From positions 1-64,000 of the forward strand of contig DATBHG010000057.1 of the NCBI GenBank assembly GCA_036557665.1: 64,000 bases of DNA. The letters are read 5' to 3'. The notes below the pieces were generated by a model, which made no database searches, had not been told where the DNA came from, and saw nothing but the letters and a program-made list of their open reading frames with translations. A program made the translations under genes and the position numbers. Position 1 is the stretch's first letter; each line of letters opens with the position of its first letter. Of the stretch, positions 9,116 to 18,106 are shown piece by piece. The stretch comes from VAZQ01 sp036557665. GTDB taxonomy: Bacteria > Pseudomonadota > Alphaproteobacteria > Rhizobiales > Xanthobacteraceae.

Positions 9116-9849
9116 GCAAGCCAGGCGCAGGCCTCCTCAACGGTGGAGACCGCCGGTGCATGCGGCAGCGGCGGGCGCCGCAGCATGATCACTGGAACGG
9201 CAAGCGCCCGCGCCGCTGCGATCTTGCCGTAGGTCGCGCTTCCGCCGCTGTTCTTCGCGACGACGACAGCGATGTGGTGGATCTCGAGCAGCGCGCGTTC
9301 GTCCGCCTCGTGAAAAGGACCGCGGCCGGTCAGATAAGTGGCATGCGGCACGGCAAGCGGCGGCTCGATCGGGTCCACGCTTCGCACGATGTAGTAGTGC
9401 TGGGGCGCGCCGATGAATGGCGCGAGCTCCTTGCGGCCGAGGGCCAGGAAGACCCGGCGCGGCTCCTTGCCAAGCGCGCGGACCGCGGCGGTGACGTCGG
9501 GCACTTCGATCCACTGGTCGCCGGCAGTTGCAATCCATGGCGCTCGCCGCAGCGCCAGCATGGGGATGCGCGCCCGCTGCGCCGCGTACACGGCGTTGGC
9601 GGAAATGGTGGCGGCATAGGGATGGGTTGCATCAATCAGCGCGTCGATGCGCTCGCGGGCAAGGTATTGCGCAAGGCCCTTCGCACCGCCGAAACCGCCA
9701 ACCCGAGCCGGGACAGGCTGTGGCGCGGGCGATGCGGTGCGGCCCGCGAGGGAGACGATCACGTCGAGATCCGCGCGAGCGGCAAGCTCGACTGCGAGGC
9801 GGCGCGCTTCGGCAGTGCCACCGAGTATCAGGACGCGCCCTATGGCCAA
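9079..9849 (-). CDS. cobK: CobK, precorrin-6A reductase
   Basis: CobK reduces precorrin-6A to precorrin-6B with NADPH. The protein has the N-terminal LILGGTAEARRLA nucleotide-binding motif, DATHPYAATISANA at about residues 68-81, and the C-terminal VVVAKNSGG and YGKIAAARAL segments. I chose TTG 9849 because AGGAG stands 7 bases before it and the product, 256 residues, has the family length. Longer starts reach into cobL and add a non-conserved stretch. The gene lies head-on against cobJ (37-base overlap) and back-to-back with cobL (8-base overlap), so its promoter must lie inside cobL coding sequence. Confidence 0.93.
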   Translation of the reverse strand: MAIGRVLILGGTAEARRLAVELAARADLDVIVSLAGRTASPAPQPVPARVGGFGGAKGLAQYLARERIDALIDATHPYAATISANAVYAAQRARIPMLALRRAPWIATAGDQWIEVPDVTAAVRALGKEPRRVFLALGRKELAPFIGAPQHYYIVRSVDPIEPPLAVPHATYLTGRGPFHEADERALLEIHHIAVVVAKNSGGSATYGKIAAARALAVPVIMLRRPPLPHAPAVSTVEEACAWLAHALALSTARGV

Positions 9850-11101
9850 CGCTGATCTCCTGCCCGATGCAAGCGCCGGCGAGAGTGCCGCATCATTTCG
9901 CTGGCTGTCCATTGTCGGCATAGGCGAGGACGGCATCGACGGATTGAGCACCGCGGCCAGGGAGCTGGTGCAGCGGGCGGAGATCGTGTTTGGCGGCAGA
10001 CGTCACCTCGCGCTCGCGGCGCCGCTCATTCGCAGGGCGGCACGGCCATGGCCCAGCCCATTCGACGGTGCCGTAAAAGAAGTGCTGGAACATCGCGGTC
10101 GCGCTGTGTGCGTGCTCGCCTCGGGCGATCCCTATCTCCATGGCATCGGCGCATTGCTGGCACGGCACGTGGATACGCGAGAAATGCACGCGGTGCCGGC
10201 GCCCTCCGCATTCAGCCTTGCCGCGGCGAGGCTCGGCTGGGCATTGGCGGACACGGTGCAGCTCTCTCTGCATGCGCGCGCGCTCGACCTCGTGCGCCCG
10301 CATCTGCAACCCGGCGCCCGCGTGCTTGCACTGACATCTGATGGCGATACCCCGGTTGCGCTCGCGCGCCTTCTGGCGGATGCCGGATTTGGGCTCTCTC
10401 GCTTCACCGTGCTGGAAGCGCTCGGCGGGCCGCGCGAGCGCGTACGCAGCACCACGGCTGGCGAGCTCAACCTCGACCGCGTCGATAATCTCAACGTGGT
10501 GGCCATCGAAGTGGCGGCGCAACCGGGCGCACGCGTCATCACCCGTACCGCAGGTCGAAGCGATGCATGGTTCGAGCACGACGGACAGATCACCAAACGC
10601 GAGGTCCGGGCGATTACACTGTCGTCGCTCGCACCACGGCGCGGCGAGCTCCTGTGGGACGTCGGCGCGGGGGCGGGCTCGATCGCGATCGAATGGATGC
10701 TGGCCGATCCATCGCTGCGCGCCATTGCCGTCGAGCGCAACGCCGAGCGCGCCGCGTGCATAAAACGCAATGCTGCGGCTTTCGGGGTGCCCGGGCTCGT
10801 TGTGGTTGAAGACACAGCACCGGCTGCGCTCGATGCCCTCGCCCCGCCCGACGCGGTCTTTATCGGCGGTGGAGCGAGCGACCCGCGCGTCCTGGATCGC
10901 TCGGTCACGGCGCTTTGCCCGGGTGGGCGCCTCATCGTCAATGCCGTGACGCTCGAGACCGAATTGCTGCTGCTGGAACGGCGGGCAAGCCTCGGCGGCG
11001 AGCTCATCCGGATTGGGGTCGCGCACGCCGAACCGCTCGGGAGTAAATCCGGCTGGCGTCCCGCCATGCCCGTTACCCAATGGGTATGGGCGAAGCCGTG
11101 A
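9842..11101 (+). CDS. cobL: CobL, precorrin-6Y C5,15-methyltransferase (decarboxylating)
   Basis: CobL methylates C5 and C15 and decarboxylates the C12 acetate to give precorrin-8X. The 419-residue product is the usual fusion of a CbiE-type tetrapyrrole methylase (SIVGIGEDGIDGLS near the start, CVLASGDPYLHGIG near residue 90) with a CbiT-type Rossmann methyltransferase (LLWDVGAGAGSIAIEW near residue 270). The start ATG 9842 overlaps the cobK start by 8 bases on the opposite strand. The 3' end overlaps cobE by 22 bases. Confidence 0.95.
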   Translation: MANADLLPDASAGESAASFRWLSIVGIGEDGIDGLSTAARELVQRAEIVFGGRRHLALAAPLIRRAARPWPSPFDGAVKEVLEHRGRAVCVLASGDPYLHGIGALLARHVDTREMHAVPAPSAFSLAAARLGWALADTVQLSLHARALDLVRPHLQPGARVLALTSDGDTPVALARLLADAGFGLSRFTVLEALGGPRERVRSTTAGELNLDRVDNLNVVAIEVAAQPGARVITRTAGRSDAWFEHDGQITKREVRAITLSSLAPRRGELLWDVGAGAGSIAIEWMLADPSLRAIAVERNAERAACIKRNAAAFGVPGLVVVEDTAPAALDALAPPDAVFIGGGASDPRVLDRSVTALCPGGRLIVNAVTLETELLLLERRASLGGELIRIGVAHAEPLGSKSGWRPAMPVTQWVWAKP

Positions 11102-11496
11102 TCGTCGCAGGCGTAGGCTGTCGCAAGGGCGCTGCGATCGCTGATGTGCAAGCTGCTGTCCTTGCCGCTCTTGCCCAGTGCGGCGTCCCAGCCAATGCCC
11201 TCGCGGCCATTGCGACATCGGCGGCAAAGAGCACGGAAGCCGGCATAGCCGGAGCAGCATTGCAGCTGGGCGTCCCGCTTCTCCCGGTGTCGCAAACGGA
11301 TCTGGAAGTCGCTGCGCCCGGTACGCGCACCAGGTCTGAACGGGTGCTTGCGCTTCTCGGCCTGCCCTCGCTCGCGGAAGCGGCTGCGCTGGCGGCCGCC
11401 GGTCCGACCGCCCGCCTTCTGGTCTCGCGCATCGCCAAAGGGTCCGTCACCTGCGCCCTCGCAGAAACCGGCGAGCTGCCGGAGAAACAGCCATGA
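11080..11496 (+). CDS. cobE: CobE, cobalamin biosynthesis protein (CbiG C-terminal homologue)
   Basis: This 138-residue protein has the CobE/CbiG-C pattern: VAGVGCRKGA at the N-terminus, IATSAAKSTEAGI in the middle and the late RLLVSRIAKGSVTCALAE segment with a conserved GxxTCAxA-type end. CobE occurs in aerobic cob operons, but its exact step is not settled; binding of a pathway intermediate has been proposed for the family. Two adjacent in-frame ATG codons (11080, 11086) are possible starts. The gene overlaps cobL by 22 bases and cobM by 4 bases. Confidence 0.88.
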   Translation: MGMGEAVIVAGVGCRKGAAIADVQAAVLAALAQCGVPANALAAIATSAAKSTEAGIAGAALQLGVPLLPVSQTDLEVAAPGTRTRSERVLALLGLPSLAEAAALAAAGPTARLLVSRIAKGSVTCALAETGELPEKQP

Positions 11497-12257
11497 CCGT
11501 GCATTTCATCGGGGCAGGCCCCGGCGCAGCCGACCTCATCACCATTCGCGGCCGTGATCTCCTCGCCCGCTGCCCGGTATGCCTGTACGCCGGATCGATC
11601 GTATCGCCGCAGCTGCTGACCCATTGTCCCGCGGGTGCACGAATCGTGGACACCGCACCGATGAGCCTCGATCAGATCGAAGCTGAGCTCGTGGCGGCGC
11701 ATGCGGCAGGCCTCGACGTGGCGCGGCTGCACTCCGGCGACCTTTCCGTGTACAGTGCACTGGCGGAGCAGCTGCGCCGGCTCCGGCGATGCGCCATTCC
11801 TTATACGCTCACTCCCGGCGTTCCGGCGTTTGCAGCGGCCGCAGCAGCGCTCGGCTGCGAGTTGACCGTGCCGGAGGTGGCACAGAGCGTGGTGCTCACG
11901 CGCATGCCGGGTCGCGCCTCGCGCATGCCGGAGGCCGAGCAGCTCGCCTCCTTCGCGACCACCAGAGCGACCCTCGCCATTCATCTTGCCGTCACCGCCC
12001 TCGACAAAATCGTTGCGCAGCTCACGCCGTTCTATGGTGCCGACTGTCCGGTTGCCGTCGTGGTGCGCGCGAGCTGTCCCGATGAGCGTGTCGTGCGCGG
12101 CACCCTGGGCGATATCTGTGCAAGCGTTGCGGCGGCACCGATCGAGCGTACCGCGCTCGTGCTGGTGGGGCGCGCGCTCGGCGCGGAGAGTTTTCGCGAG
12201 AGCGCGCTCTATGACGCGGCCTATCAACGACGCTTTCGCGCGGGAGACTGCGCGTGA
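11493..12257 (+). CDS. cobM: CobM, precorrin-4 C11-methyltransferase
   Basis: CobM adds the C11 methyl group to precorrin-4, making precorrin-5. The 254-residue tetrapyrrole methylase begins VHFIGAGPGAADLITIRG, with LHSGDLSVYSALAEQ near residue 85, TLTPGVPAFAAAAA near residue 105 and PVAVVVRASCPDE toward the C-terminus, all diagnostic of this family. It starts 4 bases inside cobE. Its last 34 bases overlap the 3' end of cbiD on the opposite strand. Confidence 0.95.
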   Translation: MTVHFIGAGPGAADLITIRGRDLLARCPVCLYAGSIVSPQLLTHCPAGARIVDTAPMSLDQIEAELVAAHAAGLDVARLHSGDLSVYSALAEQLRRLRRCAIPYTLTPGVPAFAAAAAALGCELTVPEVAQSVVLTRMPGRASRMPEAEQLASFATTRATLAIHLAVTALDKIVAQLTPFYGADCPVAVVVRASCPDERVVRGTLGDICASVAAAPIERTALVLVGRALGAESFRESALYDAAYQRRFRAGDCA

Positions 12258-13348
12258 GCAGGCGCGAAGGGTGCGCGTCCCCGCAGCCGGCCCTCGCGAT
12301 CGAACACTGCAATCTCTATCGCGATGCCGCGTCCCTCGACTACATGCAGCGCGCTATGGTGGGCGGCGCGGGCAACGGCATCCCCCAGCGCTATTCCTTC
12401 GGCTTCGGCGCGGTCAAACGCTTCCGCCGCCGTATTCGACGTCAGGATGCTCCTCCGCAGGGCCGGCGATCCGCCCATCGCCTCGCCAGCCCCGGCAAGC
12501 CAGGCGAGATCCACCGCACCGCGTTTGGAATGCAGATCAAGCAGCCCTTGGGCAAGCTTCGCCATCTTGGCAACGCCGCCGGCGATGGTGACCCTCGGCA
12601 CGGGACGCTTGCGCAGATATTTGAGCATTCCGCCGACGAAGTCGCCCATATCGATCAGGGCAGTCTCAGGCAGATCGTGCAGCTTCTGTACTGCTGCCTC
12701 CGACGTTGCGCCGGTCGAGCCGGCGATGTGGGCGTGGCCAAGGGCGCGCGCCACGTCGATGCCGCTGTGGATGGAGGCGATCCACGACGAGCAGGAATAA
12801 GGAACGACGATCCCGGTGGTGCCGAGAATCGACAATCCTCCCACGATCCCCAGCCGCGCGTTGAGGGTCCTTGCCGCCAACGCTTCCCCTCCGGGAACCG
12901 CAATCTCGATCTCCGCATCGCCGCTGCCATTCGCCGCCGCGGCGACCTCGGCTATGGCGCCCCGCATCATCTGCCGGGGCACAGGATTGATCGCAGGCTC
13001 GCCCGGAGGGATCGGCAGACCGGGACGGCTCACCGTGCCCACGCCTTCTCCCGCGCGAAAGATCACTCCGCTCCTTGGCGCACCGACCCGCACGGTAGCA
13101 AGCACCAGCGCGCCATGGGTGACGTCGGGATCATCGCCGGCATCTTTGATCACGCCTGCGGTTGCAGTGTCCCTCTCCCGGCGGCTTACCGCGAGCGCAA
13201 AAGCCACGCGCTCCCCGCGCGGCAGGCTCACTTCCACAGGATCGGGAAACTCCCCCGTCAGCAGCGCCGCATAGGCGGCTTTGGCAGCTGCCGTGGCGCA
13301 GGCACCCGTGGTCCAGCCGCGCCGCAGCGGGGGGTGCTTCGAGCTCAT
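12224..13348 (-). CDS. cbiD: CbiD, (cobalt-)precorrin-5B C1-methyltransferase
   Basis: CbiD performs the C1 methylation that CobF does in the Pseudomonas denitrificans aerobic pathway. The protein shows the strongly conserved LRRGWTTGACATAAAKAA N-terminus, RAGEGVGTVSRPGLP near residue 115, GLSILGTTGIV near 185, and the AGGVAKMAKLAQG segment near 275. I chose ATG 13348 (374 residues), which places the conserved motif close to the N-terminus; GTG or ATG starts up to 13384 add 12 unconserved residues. The gene is reversed relative to its neighbours, overlapping cobM by 34 bases and abutting cobA. No cobF is seen in the window. Confidence 0.93.
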   Translation of the reverse strand: MSSKHPPLRRGWTTGACATAAAKAAYAALLTGEFPDPVEVSLPRGERVAFALAVSRRERDTATAGVIKDAGDDPDVTHGALVLATVRVGAPRSGVIFRAGEGVGTVSRPGLPIPPGEPAINPVPRQMMRGAIAEVAAAANGSGDAEIEIAVPGGEALAARTLNARLGIVGGLSILGTTGIVVPYSCSSWIASIHSGIDVARALGHAHIAGSTGATSEAAVQKLHDLPETALIDMGDFVGGMLKYLRKRPVPRVTIAGGVAKMAKLAQGLLDLHSKRGAVDLAWLAGAGEAMGGSPALRRSILTSNTAAEAFDRAEAEGIALGDAVARAAHHSALHVVEGRGIAIEIAVFDREGRLRGRAPFAPAHAQSPARKRR

Positions 13349-13400
13349 GCGCCTGCCTATAGTGTCCCACAGCGGTGCGGTCACGGCGGAACGTCTGCCA

Positions 13401-14204
13401 ATGGATGACTGGAGCGCGCTCGCCGATTTGCGCGGAGGGATGCCGGCGCTCCCGGCCGGCCACGTATGGCTCGCCGGCGCCGGCCCGGGCGATCCCGGGC
13501 TATTGACGCTCTACGCCCTTGCCGGTCTCACCCATGCGGACGTGATCGTGCACGACGCCTTGGTGGACAAGCGCGTACTGGCGCTCGCCGGACCGCAGGC
13601 GAGACTTGAATTTGCCGGCAAACGTGGTGGCAGGCCATCGGCGCTCCAGGCCGATATCTCCAAGCGCCTGATCGAGCTCGCCAAGGAGGGCCGCCGGGTG
13701 TTGCGCCTCAAGGGCGGGGATCCGTGCATCTTCGGCCGTGGCGGCGAGGAGGCGATGGCGCTCGCCGCTGCCGGCGTCCCCTTCCGCATCATCCCGGGTG
13801 TCACCTCAGGCCTGGCCGCGCTCGCGGCAGCCTCGATCCCGGCCACGGTGCGGCAGGTGAACCGGGCCGTCATCCTGGCGGCTGGTCACCAGGGCGGCGA
13901 AAACGATGGTTACGACTGGGGCCCGCTCGCGCGCACCGGCGAGCCCATCGTCCTTTACATGGTGATGCACAACCTCGAACGGGTCGCCGACGCGCTGATT
14001 GCCGCCGGGCGAGATGCCAAGACACCGGCTGCGATCATCGCAGCCGCAACCACGCCTGCAGAGCGGACCATCGTGTCGACGCTCGAGTGCATGGCGGCGG
14101 ACGCGCGCGAAAACGGTCTGGAATCTCCGGCAGTCGTAGTGGTCGGGGAGATCGTAAGGCTTCGCGATCATCTTCTGGCCGCGGCACCGGAGCGAAAGCG
14201 ATGA
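13401..14204 (+). CDS. cobA: CobA, uroporphyrinogen-III C-methyltransferase (SUMT)
   Basis: CobA makes precorrin-2 from uroporphyrinogen III, the entry step to the corrin branch and to siroheme. The product (267 residues from ATG 13401) carries HVWLAGAGPGDPGLLTL, LRLKGGDPCIFGRGGEE and IIPGVTSGLAALA, the family signatures. There is no CysG oxidase/ferrochelatase domain, so this is a stand-alone SUMT. An earlier ATG at 13347 would add 18 residues and overlap the cbiD start; the choice is uncertain because neither has a strong ribosome binding site. It overlaps cobB by 4 bases. Confidence 0.93.
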   Translation: MDDWSALADLRGGMPALPAGHVWLAGAGPGDPGLLTLYALAGLTHADVIVHDALVDKRVLALAGPQARLEFAGKRGGRPSALQADISKRLIELAKEGRRVLRLKGGDPCIFGRGGEEAMALAAAGVPFRIIPGVTSGLAALAAASIPATVRQVNRAVILAAGHQGGENDGYDWGPLARTGEPIVLYMVMHNLERVADALIAAGRDAKTPAAIIAAATTPAERTIVSTLECMAADARENGLESPAVVVVGEIVRLRDHLLAAAPERKR

Positions 14205-15514
14205 GCGCCCGCGGCCTCATCGTTGCGGCTCCGCGATCCGGTTCCGGCAAGACAGCGATCACGCTTGCGCTCGTCGCTGCACTCTCTCGCCGCGGTCACG
14301 CCGTGCGGGTGGCGAAGGCGGGGCCGGACTACATCGATCTTGCATTCCATGCGGCCGCATCAGGCCGGCCTGGCATCAATTTGGACAGCTGGGCCATGCC
14401 GCCCGCGCTGCTCGATACGCTGCTGGCCGCGGCCGCCCGCGAGGCCGATCTCGTTATTATCGAGGGGGTGATGGGATTGTTCGACGGCGCGCCGGGAGAG
14501 CCCGGGCGTTGCGGATCCACCGCCGACCTCGCGGCCCGCTTCGGGCTTCCGGTACTCCTGGTGATGGATGTGTCCGGGCAGGCGCAATCGGCAGCCGCTG
14601 CGGTGCGCGGCTTCGCCTCGCACGATGCTGCAGTCCGGCTCGCCGGCGTGATTCTCAATCGCGTCGGCAGCGAGCGCCATCGCATGCTGGTCGCCGATTC
14701 GATCGCAGCCTTGAACGTCCCGGTGCTCGGCGCCGTTCCACGCGCGGAGTGCCTCACGCTGCCGGAGCGTCATCTCGGGCTGGTGCAAGCGAGCGAGCAT
14801 CCGGACTTTGCCGCCCGCATTGAGCAAATCGCGAAATTGGCCGAGCGGCATCTCGACCTCGGGGCGATGCTGGCCGCTGCCGCCGATATCAACGTAGCCG
14901 ATGCGCCCGGGGCTGCGCCGCTGCCGCCGCCCGGACAACGCATCGCGCTTGCTTGCGATGCCGCTTTCAGCTTCTGCTATCCCCACGTTCTTGACGGCTG
15001 GCGACGCGCAGGTGCCGAGACCGTGCGCTTCTCACCGCTGGCGGACGAGCCGCCGCCCGAGAGCTGCGACTGTTGCTGGCTTCCGGGCGGCTATCCGGAG
15101 CTGCATGCGGGCGCGCTGGCCGCGGCATCCTCTTTCCGCGCGGGCTTGGCGCGATTTGCCCAAGCGCGACCGGTGCACGGCGAATGCGGCGGCTACATGG
15201 TGCTCGGCGAAACCCTCGAGGACGCTGCCGGCGTCCGCCATTGCATGATGGGCCTGCTTGGGCACGCGACAAGTTTTGCGCGCCGCAAGCTTGCGCTGGG
15301 TTATCGCGAGGCGCAATTGCGCTGCGACAGCATGATCGGCGTGAAGGGAAGCACGCTGCGAGGCCATGAGTTTCACTACGCAACGCTGGTGCAGGCCGGA
15401 CACGATGATCCCTTCTGCGATCTCGCCGACGGACAAGGACGCGCGTTAGGTCCGGCCGGCGGGCGGCGCGGAAACGTCACCGGTACGTTCTTTCATGTCG
15501 TGTCGCGGTCGTGA
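14201..15514 (+). CDS. cobB: CobB, hydrogenobyrinic acid a,c-diamide synthase
   Basis: CobB amidates the a and c side chains of hydrogenobyrinic acid using glutamine and ATP. The 437-residue protein starts at ATG 14201 in an ATGA overlap with cobA; the frame is open upstream only through cobA. The N-terminal dethiobiotin-synthetase-like domain has LIVAAPRSGSGKTAIT as its P-loop. The C-terminal class-I glutamine amidotransferase domain has the nucleophile region RPVHGECGGYMVLGE (Cys about 328) and a late HEFHY His. It is the last gene of the cob run. A loose 80-base interval follows before the next, oppositely oriented gene. Confidence 0.95.
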   Translation: MSARGLIVAAPRSGSGKTAITLALVAALSRRGHAVRVAKAGPDYIDLAFHAAASGRPGINLDSWAMPPALLDTLLAAAAREADLVIIEGVMGLFDGAPGEPGRCGSTADLAARFGLPVLLVMDVSGQAQSAAAAVRGFASHDAAVRLAGVILNRVGSERHRMLVADSIAALNVPVLGAVPRAECLTLPERHLGLVQASEHPDFAARIEQIAKLAERHLDLGAMLAAAADINVADAPGAAPLPPPGQRIALACDAAFSFCYPHVLDGWRRAGAETVRFSPLADEPPPESCDCCWLPGGYPELHAGALAAASSFRAGLARFAQARPVHGECGGYMVLGETLEDAAGVRHCMMGLLGHATSFARRKLALGYREAQLRCDSMIGVKGSTLRGHEFHYATLVQAGHDDPFCDLADGQGRALGPAGGRRGNVTGTFFHVVSRS

Positions 15515-15596
15515 GGGCTTCGTCGCGCGCAACATGATCGGGACCGCAAGCCGCAGGCCGTCTCCGTCGCCGATCGCTTTCGAATTCCGCGTCGGA

Positions 15597-16064
15597 TCAG
15601 AACGGGGTGCTCGGCTTTTCCCGTTTGCAGTATTGCGAGAAGATCAGCGCAAGCGCTTTCTCCGTCTGATCAGGATCCCCCGGCAGGGAAATGTGCGCAG
15701 ACCGGAATCCGTAATCGACCGTAACTTTGTCCGGCTTGAGGTATTCGAAAATCACGTCGTCGCCTTCGACCTCGAGCTCATAGAGAGTCCGCGGTCCCGC
15801 ATATTTCTTGCTGATGCGAGCGGTATCCATCTTGAAGCGGCTCAGATAATATCTGGCATAGCGGTTGAATTTGGGTTCAGGCACCACCACGACGCATGAC
15901 TTGCGATCGATGATTTCCGGGCCATCGGGGGGATCGGTGCGGCCGGTGAACACATAATCGACCGCCTGTTGGAACCGGTCCTCCGCAGCAGCGCTTCGCG
16001 CAGGCACACAGGCGACAGAAAGCAGCGATACTGCTGCGACCAATGTGCGCAGATGTGCGGCCAT
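15597..16064 (-). CDS. secreted protein of unknown function
   Basis: The 155-residue product from ATG 16064 begins with a typical signal peptide ending near SAAAEDRF, so it is probably periplasmic. An in-frame ATG at 16160 would add 32 residues in front and hide the signal peptide. The mature part has two cysteines (one in DRKSCVVVV, one in QYCKREK near the end) and alternating charged segments, with no domain I recognise. It converges on cobB. It may be a lineage-specific Hyphomicrobiales protein, but nothing in the sequence shows what it does. Confidence 0.65.
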   Translation of the reverse strand: MAAHLRTLVAAVSLLSVACVPARSAAAEDRFQQAVDYVFTGRTDPPDGPEIIDRKSCVVVVPEPKFNRYARYYLSRFKMDTARISKKYAGPRTLYELEVEGDDVIFEYLKPDKVTVDYGFRSAHISLPGDPDQTEKALALIFSQYCKREKPSTPF

Positions 16065-16358
16065 TGCCGCACTTTGTCGCAGCGCTGGTGTTTTTGATGG
16101 GGCTGACGGCGCGCCCGCTCCTGTGATTTGCAGGCCGACTTGTCTGCTAGGGGCAGGCATCGCTCCCGAAACATGCTCAAGAGTGGGTGTTCTGCGACTC
16201 TCGAACCGTTGTCCGAAAGCGCCGACATGGTCTACAATGGCATCAAGCTGGGGCGCAATGGGAGCTCATTGACTTCGCAAGACTGCTGCGAGGCAAGCTG
16301 AGTTTTCTGCGAATACAACCCACCTGCCTCGACCGGCGCCGAGGGGAACAGAATCAAG

Positions 16359-18053
16359 ATGCGACTTCTGCTTTGGCTGTGCCTTGCCGTCCTGTCCGTC
16401 TCTCTGACTTCAGCCGCATGGTCGCAGCAGAAGCCGCCGCGCATTGCGCTCGTCATCGGCAACGCAGCCTACCCCGGCGCCCGAACACCGCTTTCCACGA
16501 CCCTCGCCGACGCGCGCAGCCTGGGGGCCGAGCTGCGCCGCAGCGGGTTCGAGGTCGAGCTCAAGACCAACGTCGGCAAAGCCGACATGCAGAACGCGAT
16601 CGACGCCTTCACCGGCAGGATCGGCCCGGGAGTCGACGCGCTGTTCTACTTCAGCGGCTACGGCATGCAGCTGGACCGGCAGAGCTATCTGATGCCTATC
16701 AACGCGGACGCATGGAGCCCCTCCGATATCCGCAAGGACGGCATCAAGATCGATTCCGTGCTCGCGGAGATGCATCGCAAGGGAGCGCGTGTGAAGATTC
16801 TCATCATCGACGCGGCGCGCAGGAATCATTGGGAGGGCCGCTTCCGCGCCTCGCCGGAGGGACTTTCCGGGATCGACGTGCCGGAAAACACCCTCGCGAT
16901 GTATTCGGCTGTGCCGGGCAAGCTCGTTACCGACCGTTCCGACGGCAACAGCTTTTTCGTCGGCGAGCTGCTCAAGGAGATCCGCGCCGCCAACGTCGCC
17001 GCAGGCGCGAACGTGACCGCGGAGGACGTGCTCGATCATCTCAAGACGGGAATCTACCAGGCGTCCAACAAGGAGCAGAGTCCCTGGGTGGCTTCGTCTC
17101 TCGTGGAGCAGTTCTTCTTCGGCCCGCAGCAGACGGGCACCGGCATCGCGCAAGGCGGACAACGGACGGCGGAGGTGGAAAAACCACAACCGATCGTGGA
17201 CAACGTTCCGCTGCGGCATCTCAATGAGATTGCGCTCATGCCCAGCGATCATTTCCGGGAGTGCGAATCCTGTCCCGAGATGCTGGTCATACCGGAGGGA
17301 GAGTACATGATGGGCTCCCCGGACAACGAGGCCGACCGCAGCAGCAACGAGGGCCCTCAGCACCGGGTCAAAATTGCGCGGCGCTTCTCTGTGAGCAAAT
17401 TGAAGATCACGCGGCAGGAATTTGAAAAATTCGCGAACGAGACGAGCTACGCGGGCGAGGACCGATGCTTCACGCTCGAGGACGGCAAGGTGGAAGAGCG
17501 CACGGGGCGGTCGTTCCGTAACCCGGGCTTCGAGCAGAGGAGCAACCACCCCGCCGTCTGCGTCGATTGGGAGGATGCCAAGGCTTATGTAGCGTGGCTC
17601 TCCAAAAAGACCGGGAAGCTCTACCGTCTGCTCAGCGAGTCGGAATGGGAATATGTAGCGCGCGCCGGCACCAGGACCCCATTCTGGTGGGGGACCTCGA
17701 TCGCGACCGACCAGGCCAACTACGACGGCAGATCGACCTATGGCGGCGGCTCGGCCGGCGAGTATCGCGAGAGGACGGTGCCGGCCGACATGTTCAAGCC
17801 CAATCCCTGGGGTCTCTATCAGGTGCATGGCAACACCATGGAATGGGTCGAGGACTGCTGGAACGACACCTATCAGTACGGGCCCTCCGACGACTGGATG
17901 CGAGTTGCCGGAAGATGCGACGTCCATGTCCGCCGCGGCGGCGCCTGGAACACGCCCGCGAAAATGCTGCGCGCCGCCTACCGCGACAACCGCAAGACCG
18001 GCAACCGCGCTTCGAATACGGGATTCCGCGTCGCGCGCACGCTCAGCCAATAA
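16359..18053 (+). CDS. secreted caspase-fold / FGE-sulfatase-fold fusion lacking both sets of catalytic residues
   Basis: The 564-residue product has a signal peptide (cleavage near residue 22), a peptidase C14 (caspase-like) domain at about 27-255, a linker, and an FGE-sulfatase-like domain at about 304-562. The caspase fold is clear from LVIGNAAY and the two dyad loops. The catalytic His position reads YFSGYG (Tyr101) and the Cys position reads DAARRN (Ala153). In the FGE domain the GNTMEWVEDCW and RRGGAW motifs are intact, but the two cysteines expected after GGSW in true formylglycine-generating enzymes are absent (GAWNTPAKML). Prokaryotic caspase homologues with replaced dyads are known. 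A binding or scaffold role in the periplasm is inferred. Confidence 0.88.
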   Translation: MRLLLWLCLAVLSVSLTSAAWSQQKPPRIALVIGNAAYPGARTPLSTTLADARSLGAELRRSGFEVELKTNVGKADMQNAIDAFTGRIGPGVDALFYFSGYGMQLDRQSYLMPINADAWSPSDIRKDGIKIDSVLAEMHRKGARVKILIIDAARRNHWEGRFRASPEGLSGIDVPENTLAMYSAVPGKLVTDRSDGNSFFVGELLKEIRAANVAAGANVTAEDVLDHLKTGIYQASNKEQSPWVASSLVEQFFFGPQQTGTGIAQGGQRTAEVEKPQPIVDNVPLRHLNEIALMPSDHFRECESCPEMLVIPEGEYMMGSPDNEADRSSNEGPQHRVKIARRFSVSKLKITRQEFEKFANETSYAGEDRCFTLEDGKVEERTGRSFRNPGFEQRSNHPAVCVDWEDAKAYVAWLSKKTGKLYRLLSESEWEYVARAGTRTPFWWGTSIATDQANYDGRSTYGGGSAGEYRERTVPADMFKPNPWGLYQVHGNTMEWVEDCWNDTYQYGPSDDWMRVAGRCDVHVRRGGAWNTPAKMLRAAYRDNRKTGNRASNTGFRVARTLSQ

Positions 18054-18106
18054 AACGGTTGCTGGCTACCCGCGCATCCGCGTCTTGTGCCCCAAGCAAA
18101 AACCTT

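Noticed and set aside
16410..18050. 546-codon minus-strand frame opposite the caspase/FGE fusion
   Set aside because: The plus strand has a signal peptide and two recognisable folds; the reverse frame is a shadow.
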